From NCBI GenBank assembly GCA_017744515.1, contig JAGIBF010000038.1, positions 1 through 55,894 on the forward strand: 55,894 nt of DNA, read 5' to 3'. A model generated the notes under the pieces. It saw only the letters and a list, made by a program, of their open reading frames with translations, was not told the DNA's origin and ran no database searches. Origin of the DNA: Niastella sp. (lineage in GTDB: Bacteria > Bacteroidota > Bacteroidia > Chitinophagales > Chitinophagaceae). Shown piece by piece: positions 8,840 to 18,775 of this stretch. Position 1 is the first letter of the stretch, and every line of letters begins with the position of its first letter. The position numbers and the translations under genes were made by a program.

Positions 8840-11251
8840 CTACTCACTTCTCAGACTCTTCACAGGATTAGACAATGCAGCCTTAATGGCCTGGAAGCTC
8901 ACGGTCAACAAGGCGATGAGCAAGGCCGCGACACCCGCCGCAAGGAATACCCACCACACGATGTTCACACGGTAAGCAAAGTCCTGCAGCCATTTGTGCA
9001 GTACGAGCCAGGCAATGGGCCAGGCGATCAGGTTGGAGATCAATACCAGCTTTAAGAAGTCTTTCGACAGCAGCTGTACAATGCCGGCCACAGAAGCGCC
9101 CAGCACTTTACGGATGCCGATCTCTTTTACGCGCTTTTCCGCTGCATAAGAGGCGAGGCCAAACAATCCAAGACAAGAGATCACGATAGCCAGCGCGGCC
9201 AGTATACTCACAATAGTGCTCACTTGCGAGTCTGCCTGGTACAGCTCTTTAAAATGATCATCGAGGAATTTGTATTCGAATGTCTGCCCGGGGTTTATCT
9301 TATCCCACGTGGCCTGCATGAAGGCAATAGCCTCCCTGGCTTTACCACCATTGATGCGCACGGACACTTCAGAGTAGCCCCAGTCTTTCTGGTCCAGTAT
9401 GGTCAGCGTTTCTATCTTATGGTGCAGGGAGTTGAAGTTGAAATCCCTGGCAATACCTACAATCGTACCAGTAGAGTCCATGCCGCCAAAGCCAAACTGC
9501 TTACCAAGCAAGGTTTCAAAAGAAGCTTTGGGTTTCTCTTTCAGCAGCTCCCGCGCCAGCGACTCATTGATGATATAAGCCTTCGCATTATCTGTGCCGT
9601 AATCTTGCGAGAAGTTCCTGCCTGCTACAATAGGTATCTTGTAAACGCTGAGATAATCAGGATCAACTACCACTTGTGAGGTAGCCATGTCCCGCATAGG
9701 CGCATCACCCGGATGGTAGATGACACTGGTCTGATGCAGGTTATTACCCAGCCGCTGCGTAGATGCCGTGACGCCGGTGATCAGTGTACTATTCTGCAGG
9801 TCCTTTTTAAGGACATCGAATTTAGGAGAAGTATTGAAGTTGAGCGGAATAACGACCACCTGGTCCTTGCTGAACCCGGGATCTCTTTTCTGCATAAAGT
9901 TCAGTTGCTTGACGGCAAACAGCGTGGCGATGATCAGGAAGATGGCGCTGGAGAATTGTCCTACCACCAGGATATTCCGGAACAAGCCTTTGTTCTTGCC
10001 CACTTGTATGGTTCCCTTCAACACTTTGACTGCCTGGAATGACGACAGGTAGGCGGCAGGGTAGAGGCCGGCCAATGCACCTACGATGAGTGCACCCGCC
10101 AGTGTGATCAACAATAGCCAGCCATTGGTGAATATGGGAAGATCGAGATCGCGCTGGCTGATATTGGCTACCCAGGGCAGCGCCAGCTTTACCAGGCCCA
10201 ATGCTAAGATCAATGCCAGCAGGCACAACAATATCGATTCACCGATGAATTGTACGCCCAACTGGAAACGTCCGGCGCCTACTGATTTGCGCACGCCTAC
10301 TTCCTTGGCCCTGCCGGCAGAGCGGGCGGTAGACAGGTTCATAAAGTTGATACAGGCGATGATCAGCACAATGATGGCGATGATGGAGAACAGGTTGGTA
10401 TATGTGCCATCGAACTTATGATGGTTAAGGTAATCGTGGGTGATGTCGGTAGAAGCAGCATGAACAGCAGCGAGCGGCTGTAAGAACAGTTCATAGAATT
10501 TCGCGCTTTCGGCATTCATATGCCTTTTGAGGTAATCGGGAAACTTCTTTTCGAGCGCTGCTATATCGGTGTTGGGCGCCAGCTCGAGGTAAGTAATGAG
10601 CCAGTTGCCGCCCCAGTTGCCCATCATTTGCGCGGTATTGCGCGTATTGAAAGAAAGCAATCCGTCAAACTGCAAATGTGAATTGCCGGGTATATCCGCA
10701 ATAATACCGGTAACGGTAAAGGTGGTCGTATCCCTGCCTTTGATTGTCACCGTTTTACCCATGGCATCTTCCTTGCCAAACAGCTTTTCGGCGCTTGTTT
10801 TGCTCAGCATCATGCTGTTGGGCCTTTGCAGGGCTGTTCTTTTATCTCCCTCGAGCACTTTATAATCGAAAATGTCGAAGAAGGTAGAGTCTACCCAAAA
10901 TAACCTGGGCAGTATCACTTTTTTATCGTTGTAAAAAATAGGCGGGTTATCAAACCGGTTCACACGGGTGAACTGCTTTACCTGTGGGAACTCTGCTTTA
11001 AGGGTAGGAGCCATGGGAAACATGGACAGGGCCACTTTTTGCGGCGCCACCATGCCCGGGAACTTCTGCACCTCATCAAGGCGGTAAATGTTCTTGGTAT
11101 GCTGTTTATCGAAACTCCTTTCATAAAACACAAACAGCATGATGAGAATGCAGGCGGCCATACCAATGGAAAGGCCAACAATATTGATGGATGAATAAGC
11201 CTTGTTCTTCCAAAGGTTGCGCCAGGCGGTTTTTAGATAGTTCTTAAACAT
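8840..11251 (-). CDS. MacB/FtsX-type ABC permease P13
   Basis: An 803-residue double-FtsX permease. TMs lie near 21-42, 287-306, 338-360, 378-400, 427-447, 680-700, 730-752 and 765-787. Coupling motifs are KEVGVRKSVGA (316-326), with an unusual SVG for VLG, and KEIGIRKVLGAS (709-720). PCD2 has a degenerate ARDFNFNSLHHKIE (601-614), with N for the usual H after DF. The C-terminus is SNPVKSLRSE. It follows P12 in coordinates and precedes the DUF4097 gene by 74 bases. The 93-base gap on its upstream side holds the AT palindrome at 11295-11328. Cargo unknown. Confidence 0.9.
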   Translation of the reverse strand: MFKNYLKTAWRNLWKNKAYSSINIVGLSIGMAACILIMLFVFYERSFDKQHTKNIYRLDEVQKFPGMVAPQKVALSMFPMAPTLKAEFPQVKQFTRVNRFDNPPIFYNDKKVILPRLFWVDSTFFDIFDYKVLEGDKRTALQRPNSMMLSKTSAEKLFGKEDAMGKTVTIKGRDTTTFTVTGIIADIPGNSHLQFDGLLSFNTRNTAQMMGNWGGNWLITYLELAPNTDIAALEKKFPDYLKRHMNAESAKFYELFLQPLAAVHAASTDITHDYLNHHKFDGTYTNLFSIIAIIVLIIACINFMNLSTARSAGRAKEVGVRKSVGAGRFQLGVQFIGESILLCLLALILALGLVKLALPWVANISQRDLDLPIFTNGWLLLITLAGALIVGALAGLYPAAYLSSFQAVKVLKGTIQVGKNKGLFRNILVVGQFSSAIFLIIATLFAVKQLNFMQKRDPGFSKDQVVVIPLNFNTSPKFDVLKKDLQNSTLITGVTASTQRLGNNLHQTSVIYHPGDAPMRDMATSQVVVDPDYLSVYKIPIVAGRNFSQDYGTDNAKAYIINESLARELLKEKPKASFETLLGKQFGFGGMDSTGTIVGIARDFNFNSLHHKIETLTILDQKDWGYSEVSVRINGGKAREAIAFMQATWDKINPGQTFEYKFLDDHFKELYQADSQVSTIVSILAALAIVISCLGLFGLASYAAEKRVKEIGIRKVLGASVAGIVQLLSKDFLKLVLISNLIAWPIAWLVLHKWLQDFAYRVNIVWWVFLAAGVAALLIALLTVSFQAIKAALSNPVKSLRSE

Positions 11252-11294
11252 ATATATAGATTATGTATGCTATTCTTTTAAACAGTGTTTTCAG

Positions 11295-11328
11295 TAATCA
11301 ATAATTATTACTTAATAATTATTGATTA
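11295..11328. repeat. AT-only palindrome downstream of P12
   Basis: Perfect 16-base arms (left TAATCAATAATTATTA, 11295-11310; right 11313-11328) around a two-base loop. It starts 16 bases beyond the P12 stop codon, reading on the minus strand. It has the same arm sequence as the palindromes at 13766, 16266 and 23673. Confidence 0.85.
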
Positions 11329-11344
11329 TTCTCCTTTGCACATG

Positions 11345-13726
11345 TCATTCACTTTTCAGCGACTTCACTGGATTAACAGTGGCTGCCCGGATTGCCTGAA
11401 AGCTGATCGTGAGCAGTGTTACCAGCAAAGCCCCTGCGCCGCTGGCCAGGAATATCCACCACGGCATATCGATGCGGTTGGCGTAATCCTGCAGAAAGCG
11501 GTGCATGATGATGCCGGCTACCGGCGCTGCTACTACAAATGAAATGATGATCAGCCAGATGAACTCTATGTTCAGCAAAGTCATGATATCCATAATACCG
11601 GCGCCCAGCACTTTGCGTACACCGATCTCTTTGGTCTTGCGCACACAGATATAAGCCACCAGCCCATATACACCCAGGCAGCCGATGATGATGCCGATGA
11701 TCGAGAACAGGGTAAGGAAGTTGGCGAGCTTCCTTTCATCGCCATAAAACGTTTTCAGGTTCTCATCGAGGAAAGTGTATTCAAAATAGTAATCCGGGAA
11801 GATGGCCTTCCATTCTTTTTCCACCAGCCTGAGTGCTGCTTCCTGTTGCTGTGGGTTCACCCGGATGCAGGCGTTTTGATAACGGCGGTTATAAATAAAC
11901 ACATGCGGTGTCTTGCCCGACTTGAGGCTTTGTGACTGGTAATCTTTTACAATGCCGCTGATGACGTATTGTTCCTTCCATATAGCAATGGGCTGACCAA
12001 GCGCTGCCGTGGCATCTTTATATCCCATTTCATGGGCTGCCTCTTCATTGATCATGATCACCGCACTGGTGCTGTCGGCTACAGTAAAAACACGTCCGGC
12101 CAGTACAGGTATCTTGAAGAAGGAAAAATAGTTGGTATCGACGAACTGTTGGCGGAACTGTTGTTCTCCATCTTTCAACGCATGGTGCTGCACGTTGGTC
12201 CACCACCAGTTGCCTGTTCCGGAGGGTGTGGTGAGGCCAAACGTTACTTCGTTGATGGCGGGAGATTGCATTAGCCGCTGGCGCAGTCTTTCGCGGTAAA
12301 CACTATTCCTGTTGTCGGGCATGTTCACGGTAATAACCGATGCCTTATCGAATCCCAGTTCACTATGGTAGAAATAGTTGATCTGCTTTACGCCTGTGAG
12401 CGTGCAGATCACCAGCACGAGCGCGATGGAGAACTGTGTCACTACCAGCAGACGCCTCAGCGAAAAACCGCCGGTGGGCCGGGTAAAGAACCGCGTGCGC
12501 AGCAATTGCACAGGCTGAAACCCTGATAAGATGATAGCAGGGTAGAACCCTGCAAGCAAGGTGAGCACGATGCCTGTAATGCCAAGGAACAGGAAGGTGG
12601 CCGGTGTCCAGTTATTGCCTGCCGCTACTTCGGTGTGTAGCAACTGACCGGTAAAGGGCAACAACATATTGGCGAGCCACGCGCCGGCAATGAGCGCACC
12701 AACTACGATAATGCTTGTTTCGAAGAGGAACTGACCTATCAGCTGCCACCTGCTGCTGCCTAATATTTTGCGGATGCCGATGGCCTTGTTGCGCTGTATG
12801 GCCTGCACGGTAGCCATGTTGATGAAGTTGATGCAGGCGATGAGCAACAGGAAGATGCCGATGCTGGTAAGTGTGTACAGCAACCAGCGTGGTATGGCAT
12901 AATTGAAGAAGTCGATCTCTTCAAGAGCGTTGAAATGTTGTTCAGGCAGGTGCACAAGCTGGTAACGGATAGAACCTCCATGTTTGGTGTTAGCTGCTGC
13001 CAGCCGCGTAAGCGCGTTTTCCACGCTGGCCGGCTCCACGCCTGGTTTCAGCAACACGAATCCCTGAAACCAGGAGTCGCCACCACCCCAGTAGTTGTCA
13101 TCCTTATACCAGTCCATGTACTTAAGCAGCGTGGCATAAGACATGATCATCGGCATACGGAACTGCGTATTGGCCGGCATCTCTTTGATAATGCCGGATA
13201 CGGTAAGATTGAGTGTATTATCGTACCGGATGGTTTTGCCAAGCGCCTGTTCTGTAGATTTAAAGTACTTCTTAGCCGTTGGCTCATCCAGCACTACCTG
13301 GTAAGGAGCGCTTAAAGATGTTTCCGGTGTGCCCGCTATCCATTGTGCATCGATCATATGAAACAGGTCGGGTGGGGCAAAGTAGGTCTTTTCCTGTTTT
13401 ACATTTTCGTCATTTACTTTGATGACCGATGGTGTGAATGAATATACCGTGGCTGCTTTTTCAACGCCCGGCACTTCAGTTCTCAAGGCATGGATGGCCC
13501 CTTGCGGCACCTGCGAGTTGATGCCGCCAAAACGATCATGGCCCAACAGCTGGTACAATCGTGGGGCATTTTTGTGCCAGGTATCGAAGCTCCCTTCGAA
13601 GCGAACGATCATGAAAATAACGATAGCCACCCCAATGCTGAGCGAAAGCCCCAGCATGTTGATGAGCGTATACATCCTGTTCCTGCGCAGGCTTCTGAGT
13701 GTCGTTATGAGGGTGCTTTTGGACAC
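11345..13726 (-). CDS. MacB/FtsX-type ABC permease P12 (GTG start)
   Basis: A 793-residue double-FtsX permease. The start is chosen at GTG 13726: it places the first hydrophobic block (INMLGLS) at residue 22-28, exactly as in the other permeases. The longer frame would begin at a TTG inside the AT palindrome, and the first ATG would remove half of the N-terminal helix. The first coupling motif is KAIGIRKILGS (314-324), the only one of sixteen with Ala for the acidic Glu; the second is KEIGVRKVLGAG (699-710). PCD2 has IVKDYQSQS instead of VVKDFHFxS. PCD1 carries WIAG and belongs with P5, P9 and P10 by that motif. C-terminus VNPVKSLKSE. Cargo unknown. Confidence 0.88.
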   Translation of the reverse strand: MSKSTLITTLRSLRRNRMYTLINMLGLSLSIGVAIVIFMIVRFEGSFDTWHKNAPRLYQLLGHDRFGGINSQVPQGAIHALRTEVPGVEKAATVYSFTPSVIKVNDENVKQEKTYFAPPDLFHMIDAQWIAGTPETSLSAPYQVVLDEPTAKKYFKSTEQALGKTIRYDNTLNLTVSGIIKEMPANTQFRMPMIMSYATLLKYMDWYKDDNYWGGGDSWFQGFVLLKPGVEPASVENALTRLAAANTKHGGSIRYQLVHLPEQHFNALEEIDFFNYAIPRWLLYTLTSIGIFLLLIACINFINMATVQAIQRNKAIGIRKILGSSRWQLIGQFLFETSIIVVGALIAGAWLANMLLPFTGQLLHTEVAAGNNWTPATFLFLGITGIVLTLLAGFYPAIILSGFQPVQLLRTRFFTRPTGGFSLRRLLVVTQFSIALVLVICTLTGVKQINYFYHSELGFDKASVITVNMPDNRNSVYRERLRQRLMQSPAINEVTFGLTTPSGTGNWWWTNVQHHALKDGEQQFRQQFVDTNYFSFFKIPVLAGRVFTVADSTSAVIMINEEAAHEMGYKDATAALGQPIAIWKEQYVISGIVKDYQSQSLKSGKTPHVFIYNRRYQNACIRVNPQQQEAALRLVEKEWKAIFPDYYFEYTFLDENLKTFYGDERKLANFLTLFSIIGIIIGCLGVYGLVAYICVRKTKEIGVRKVLGAGIMDIMTLLNIEFIWLIIISFVVAAPVAGIIMHRFLQDYANRIDMPWWIFLASGAGALLVTLLTISFQAIRAATVNPVKSLKSE

Positions 13727-13765
13727 GCGGTTTACTTTGAGTATATTATTAAAGTTGGTCAAGCC

Positions 13766-13803
13766 AATAATCAATAATTATTAAATAATAATTATTGATT
13801 ATT
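13766..13803. repeat. AT-only palindrome downstream of P11
   Basis: Perfect 18-base arms (13766-13783 and 13786-13803; left arm AATAATCAATAATTATTA) with a two-base AA loop. It begins seven bases after the P11 stop codon and lies upstream of the P12 GTG start. Confidence 0.88.
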
Positions 13804-13810
13804 GTATGTG

Positions 13811-16225
13811 TCATTCGCTTCTTAGCGATTTTACCGGGTTAGCCAGCGCTGCGCGTATCGCCTGGAAGCTGATCGTAAACAAAGCGATCAGCAAAGCTGC
13901 AGCAGCCGACAACACAAATACCCACGCATTGATCTGGATACGATAAGCAAAGTTTTGCAGCCACTCGTTCATGGTCCACCAGGCAATAGGGATCGCCAAC
14001 ACAATAGCGATACCTACCAGTTTCATCAGGTCGATCGATAACAAGGTTACGAGGTTGGTTATACCGGCGCCCAACACTTTGCGGATACCGATCTCCCGCA
14101 CTCTCTTTTGAGCCGTGTAAATGATGAGTCCCAGCAGGCCGAGACAACCGATCACAACAGACAAGCCGGCTGCAAGGCCAAAGAAGCTGCGCAGCTTATC
14201 CTCTTTTTTATACTGACGTTGAAAGTCATCATCCATAAACCGGTATTCCAGCGGGTAGCCCTTATATACTTCATTCCACGCCGCTTTGGCATTATCTATC
14301 GCCTGTGCCGGTGTGATACCGTCATAACGAAGTGCAAAAAGATTGATGGAGTTGATAGGGCTCAGTACCACCGGGTTGATCTTTTGCTGCAGGCCATGCT
14401 GATGATAGTCTTTCACTACACCCACTACCACGCCCTCTTTTCCGGAAGTAGAGAGCTTCTTACCGATGGAGTTTTGAGGTGTTCCCCAGCCAAATGATTT
14501 GATGGCCGCTTCATTGATGAGGAAAGAGCTTTCACGATCAGCTTCACTATTCGGTAGGAAATCGCGCCCGGCTATCACATTGAGGCCAATGGTTTTAACG
14601 AAGTCTGCATCGGCGGCAATGTACTCCACGATCAATCCCTGCTCATCCGTCTTGCCTTCGGGATAAGCAAATTGCCCATCCCAGCCCGATCTGCCGGGAA
14701 CAGCACTGGCGGCAGTTACCTGCTTGACGCCTGTTTTACTTTGCAGGGCTGTTTTGAATACATCTATCTTTTCATGCCGCAATACCCAGGGCACTTTTTG
14801 TACCTCCACCAGCAGCATTTTGTTTTGATCGAAGCCAAGGTCCTGCCGCTGCATGAACTTCATTTGCTGCCACATGATCATGGTACACATGATGAAGCCG
14901 GCAGAGATCACAAATTGCATCACCACCAATGATTTCCGCAGCAAGGTGCCGGAGGTGGTATGAGAGAAACTTCCTTTTAATACTTTGATCGGTTTGAAAG
15001 ACGACAATACCCAGGCAGGGTAGAAGCCGGCCAGTGGCACCAGCACTACGATAATGCCCGACAGCAGCAAGAGGTTGCTTACCGTAAAGAGGGACGCGGT
15101 AGTAAACGTTTTACCGGTAAACTCATTGAACAGCGGCAATAAAGCGATCATCAGCACCACGCTGATCAGCGCGGCGATGGTACACAATACACCTGCTTCT
15201 GTAAGGAACTGAAGGATGAGCTTCTGCCGGCTGTTGCCCAATACTTTTTGTATGCCGATCTCTTTGGCACGTTCTACCGAACGGGCAGTGGAAAGGTTGA
15301 TAAAGTTGAGACTGGCTATTACCAGGATGAAGATGCCAATAGCCAGGAAGAGCCGCAGCGTTTTGAAATTGCCAACGGCGCCTTTACCGGTGGTAGGCAG
15401 GCCCGAATAGAGATAAATGTCTTTTACAGGCCGCAGGCTGAGGTTGGTTTTGAACCCATACTTCGCCACCGCCTCTTTGCCGGCTACCTGCACCAGGTTT
15501 TTGATCTTGGCGCTGGTGGCGGCAGCATTGGTATTTTTAGACAGCTTTACATAGTTGAACATGTTCATATCGAACCAGCCGGAAGCGTATTCCTGTGCGC
15601 AATCTTCAGCGAACATCGAGCAATAAGTAGCCAGTGATCCGATCATGTCGAACCGCAGGTGCCTGTTGGCAGGCAGCGCCGCAAATACGCCCGTTACTTT
15701 GTAGGCAACAGTATCGTTGATCATCAGTGTTTTCCCAAACGCTTCTCCCTTACCGAAGTATTTCTCCTTCATAGCCTGGGTGATCACGATGCTGTAAGGT
15801 TCTTTCAGGGCAACGGCGGGGTTGCCTTCCTGCAGCGGATAGCCGAACACGGAAAAGAACTGGTCATCGGCATAAAGCGCATCTTCATAAAAGCGCGTTT
15901 CGTTGGCCTTGATGATCGGGTACCAGCCCCTGACATAGGTAAGGTTTTCGATCTCCGGGTATTGCGCTTGCAGCGTTTTGCCTACCGGCCAGCCTACGGA
16001 CGACATGAGGTCGCTCGTTCCATCAGGCGTAATGAGGTCACTCTCTACCCGGCATACTTCTTCGCGATGGGCAAAATCCGCATCGTACGATACCTCATCT
16101 TTCACCCACAGACTGATGAGGAAAAATAAGGTGATACCCAACACGAGGCTTCCGAGGCTGATAGCCGTGAAGCTCCGGTTCCTGATGGCGGTTCGCCACG
16201 CAATTTTGAAATATGATTTAAACAT
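13811..16225 (-). CDS. MacB/FtsX-type ABC permease P11
   Basis: An 804-residue double-FtsX permease. TM1 is near 21-41 (LGSLVLGITLFFLISLWV); later TMs lie near 290-310, 344-365, 382-403, 432-452, 682-702, 733-752 and 766-788. Coupling motifs are KEIGIQKVLGN (321-331), with Gln for the conserved Arg, and REIGIRKVLGAG (710-721). PCD2 has VVKDYHQHGLQQKINP (603-618), resembling P15. PCD1 contains two nearby cysteines (202 and 209) that could form a disulfide in the periplasm. C-terminus ANPVKSLRSE. It is 76 bases after P10 and 84 before P12. Cargo unknown. Confidence 0.9.
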   Translation of the reverse strand: MFKSYFKIAWRTAIRNRSFTAISLGSLVLGITLFFLISLWVKDEVSYDADFAHREEVCRVESDLITPDGTSDLMSSVGWPVGKTLQAQYPEIENLTYVRGWYPIIKANETRFYEDALYADDQFFSVFGYPLQEGNPAVALKEPYSIVITQAMKEKYFGKGEAFGKTLMINDTVAYKVTGVFAALPANRHLRFDMIGSLATYCSMFAEDCAQEYASGWFDMNMFNYVKLSKNTNAAATSAKIKNLVQVAGKEAVAKYGFKTNLSLRPVKDIYLYSGLPTTGKGAVGNFKTLRLFLAIGIFILVIASLNFINLSTARSVERAKEIGIQKVLGNSRQKLILQFLTEAGVLCTIAALISVVLMIALLPLFNEFTGKTFTTASLFTVSNLLLLSGIIVVLVPLAGFYPAWVLSSFKPIKVLKGSFSHTTSGTLLRKSLVVMQFVISAGFIMCTMIMWQQMKFMQRQDLGFDQNKMLLVEVQKVPWVLRHEKIDVFKTALQSKTGVKQVTAASAVPGRSGWDGQFAYPEGKTDEQGLIVEYIAADADFVKTIGLNVIAGRDFLPNSEADRESSFLINEAAIKSFGWGTPQNSIGKKLSTSGKEGVVVGVVKDYHQHGLQQKINPVVLSPINSINLFALRYDGITPAQAIDNAKAAWNEVYKGYPLEYRFMDDDFQRQYKKEDKLRSFFGLAAGLSVVIGCLGLLGLIIYTAQKRVREIGIRKVLGAGITNLVTLLSIDLMKLVGIAIVLAIPIAWWTMNEWLQNFAYRIQINAWVFVLSAAAALLIALFTISFQAIRAALANPVKSLRSE

Positions 16226-16265
16226 TGTAAGTAGTTTAAATAATGTTTGTACCTATTGACAGACC

Positions 16266-16303
16266 AATAATCAATAATTAGTAATTAATAATTATTGATT
16301 ATT
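16266..16303. repeat. AT-only palindrome overlapping the P10 stop
   Basis: Arms of 15 bases (AATAATCAATAATTA at 16266-16280; complement at 16289-16303) around an eight-base loop. The right arm overlaps the TAA stop codon of P10 (16302-16304). Confidence 0.85.
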
Positions 16304-18710
16304 ACTCGCTCTTCAAACTCTTCACCGGGTTCACCAGCGCCGCCCGTATAGCCCTGTAGCCCACGGTGATCCAGGCAATGACGATAGAACTGGTAATAGC
16401 CAGCAGGAAGATGCCTACACCCAGTTTGATACGGTATTCGAAATCCTGTAGCCATTGCGTCATCAGGTACCACGCCAGCGGACCGGCAATGGCAAAGGAG
16501 ATAATGATGAGCAGGGTAAACTCCCGCGAAAACAGGTACACGATATTGCCCACGGAGGCGCCCAGCACTTTGCGGATGCCTACTTCTTTCACACGTTGGG
16601 TGGCCATGAATGATACCAGTCCATACAAGCCAAGGCAGGAAATGAAGATGGCAATGGCGGCAAAGATGGTATAGAGGCGGGACAGCTGAGTTTCCTGGCG
16701 GTAGAAGCGGTCTATCTTATCATCGAGAAACTGGTACTCATACACGAAATCGGGATAAGTACTGGTCCACAGCTTTTCTACATAAGCCAATGTTTCCTTC
16801 GCTTTATCGGGCCGCAGCTTTACATTGAACGACTGGTAGTTTTCTTTCCAGGGACCCATGATAACCGGATCGAGCGGAACACGCAGCGCACGTGCGTGAA
16901 AGTCTTTCACTACACCACAGATCGTTGCTATATGCTCTCCATCCCACAGGTTGATCCGCATACCGATGGCTTCCTCCGGATTGGTGATATTGATCCTCTT
17001 CAGCAGGGTTTCGTTGACCACAAATTCGCGGATGGTATCGCTGCGCATATAAGGCCTGCCTGCCACGAATTCGATGTTGTATGTTTTAAAATATTGCTCG
17101 TCCGACCATTTAAGAATAGCCTCGAAGCCGGATTTCTTGTCCGTGTTGCCATACTTGAAGTCGCTGCTCCAGTTGCCACTTTCTGAGGGGCTGGAATTGC
17201 TAAAGCTCAGTTGTTCAATGCCCGGTTGCTGCAACAATTGTGAACGCAGGAAATCTATTTTCGCCCGTCCCGCACTGTCGCCGGGGATAGGCACATTGAG
17301 CATGTAGTCTTTATTGAAGCCGAGGGACGCGTTCTTGAAATAATTCATTTGACCTACTACTACCAGCATACCGATGATCAATACCTGTGCAATGGCGAAT
17401 TGGAATACAACGAGCGTTCTGCGGAGAGATAATCCTCCCGCTGTTTTCATCGCTACTTTACTCCTGAGCGCCGTAATAGGATTGTAACCTGACAATACGA
17501 GGGCAGGGTAGAAGCCGGCCAGTAAGGTCACCAGCAGGGTCACTGCCAGCAGGAACAGCACCACGATAGGTTGCGCAAAGATGTTGAGGTGGATATTTGT
17601 TTGTAACAAAGTATTCAGCGGCGGCAATGCCATCCATGCTACTGCGGTCGCCAGCAATACGGCCACGAGCGTGATGATCAGCGTCTCGCCCATGAACTGG
17701 AAAATGAGGTTGCTGCGGTTGCTGCCCAGTACTTTGCGAACGCCTACTTCTTTGGCGCGGTTCACGGCCTGTGCAGTAGCGAGGTTGATAAAGTTGACAC
17801 ACGCTATGATGAGCAGGAACAAGCCCACCAGTGAAAGAGCGGTGATCAATTCACGGCTGAAGGTTTGGCGCGAGGGCGCACCGATCTTTGTATTGAAATG
17901 AAGCTCACTAAGCGGTTGCAGTATGATAGCATCTTCCGCGTTTTCTGCCGGCTTGTGTTTTTTCACAAAGCCGGGCATCAGGGCACTGAGGCGGGAAGCC
18001 GGGTAGTTTTCGGGTAATAATACAAAGCAGCTGTGTGAACCGAATATGCTGATCCAATCGTTGAGGTTGCTGCTCTTGAATGTTTTCCAGGAAACGGCGA
18101 TCCTGATGGGTATATCAGTATTCGATGGCATGTTGGCCAGGATGCCCGTCACTTTAAGCAGGTCTGTATTTTCCAGTTTGATGGACCGCCCCATAGCCAC
18201 TTGCCAATTACCAAAATATTTCTCAGCCATCTCCTGCGTGAGCACTACGCTGTTGGGGTCCGACAAAGATTTTTTAGGGTCGCCTGCCAGCCATTTGTAA
18301 TCGAAGATGTCGAAGAGCTCCGGCTCTGTGAAGAATAAACCCTGCACTTCCTTATACTTCTGCGCAGGCTGGTTGTGTTCATCCAGCACCGTGATCTGGT
18401 CGTTACCACTGCGGAGTATACTGGCTACTTTGCTCAGTTCGGGAAAGTCTTCCCGCAATCCCCTCGTAACGGGAAACGGTACGCCTGCAGTGAATATTTC
18501 TTCAACGCCGTTGGTGACCCTGCCTGAGACTGCCCGGTAGATACGGTCTTTCTTGGTGTGATAGTTGTCAAAGCTGGTATGATAACTCACAATAAGATAG
18601 ATGAGCAGGCAGGCAGCAATGCCCACGGTAAGCCCGGTAATATTGATGGCTGCGTAACCTTTGTTGCGCAGCAGGCTTCGGATAGCAGTTTTGAAATAGT
18701 TTCTGATCAC
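16302..18710 (-). CDS. MacB/FtsX-type ABC permease P10
   Basis: An 802-residue double-FtsX permease. TMs lie near 21-42, 289-309, 341-362, 381-405, 432-453, 679-700, 731-750 and 763-785. Coupling motifs are KEVGVRKVLGS (320-330) and KEVGIRKVLGAS (708-719). PCD1 has a longer insert after the first strand region and the motif DYKWLAGDP (137-145), shared in form with P9 (WLAG), P5 (WVAG) and P12 (WIAG). PCD2 has GVVKDFHARALR (599-610). C-terminus VNPVKSLKSE, like P12. Its stop codon lies inside an AT palindrome. It sits 65 bases after P9. Cargo unknown. Confidence 0.9.
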   Translation of the reverse strand: MIRNYFKTAIRSLLRNKGYAAINITGLTVGIAACLLIYLIVSYHTSFDNYHTKKDRIYRAVSGRVTNGVEEIFTAGVPFPVTRGLREDFPELSKVASILRSGNDQITVLDEHNQPAQKYKEVQGLFFTEPELFDIFDYKWLAGDPKKSLSDPNSVVLTQEMAEKYFGNWQVAMGRSIKLENTDLLKVTGILANMPSNTDIPIRIAVSWKTFKSSNLNDWISIFGSHSCFVLLPENYPASRLSALMPGFVKKHKPAENAEDAIILQPLSELHFNTKIGAPSRQTFSRELITALSLVGLFLLIIACVNFINLATAQAVNRAKEVGVRKVLGSNRSNLIFQFMGETLIITLVAVLLATAVAWMALPPLNTLLQTNIHLNIFAQPIVVLFLLAVTLLVTLLAGFYPALVLSGYNPITALRSKVAMKTAGGLSLRRTLVVFQFAIAQVLIIGMLVVVGQMNYFKNASLGFNKDYMLNVPIPGDSAGRAKIDFLRSQLLQQPGIEQLSFSNSSPSESGNWSSDFKYGNTDKKSGFEAILKWSDEQYFKTYNIEFVAGRPYMRSDTIREFVVNETLLKRINITNPEEAIGMRINLWDGEHIATICGVVKDFHARALRVPLDPVIMGPWKENYQSFNVKLRPDKAKETLAYVEKLWTSTYPDFVYEYQFLDDKIDRFYRQETQLSRLYTIFAAIAIFISCLGLYGLVSFMATQRVKEVGIRKVLGASVGNIVYLFSREFTLLIIISFAIAGPLAWYLMTQWLQDFEYRIKLGVGIFLLAITSSIVIAWITVGYRAIRAALVNPVKSLKSE

Positions 18711-18744
18711 GGTTTGTCTTTTTTGTTTTTCTATACTTGATGTT

Positions 18745-18775
18745 TAATACACTATAGCTGTCAGGGTGTGTATTA
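18745..18775. repeat. Short inverted repeat downstream of P9
   Basis: TAATACAC (18745-18752) and its complement GTGTATTA (18768-18775) with a 15-base loop, directly next to the P9 stop codon. It has no T-run, so I would not call it a terminator; it is unrelated in sequence to the AT palindromes. Confidence 0.4.

Noticed and set aside
13727..13774. Longer P12 frame starting with TTG at 13774
   Set aside because: The start would lie within the AT palindrome and the extra 16 residues do not align with any of the other fifteen permeases.
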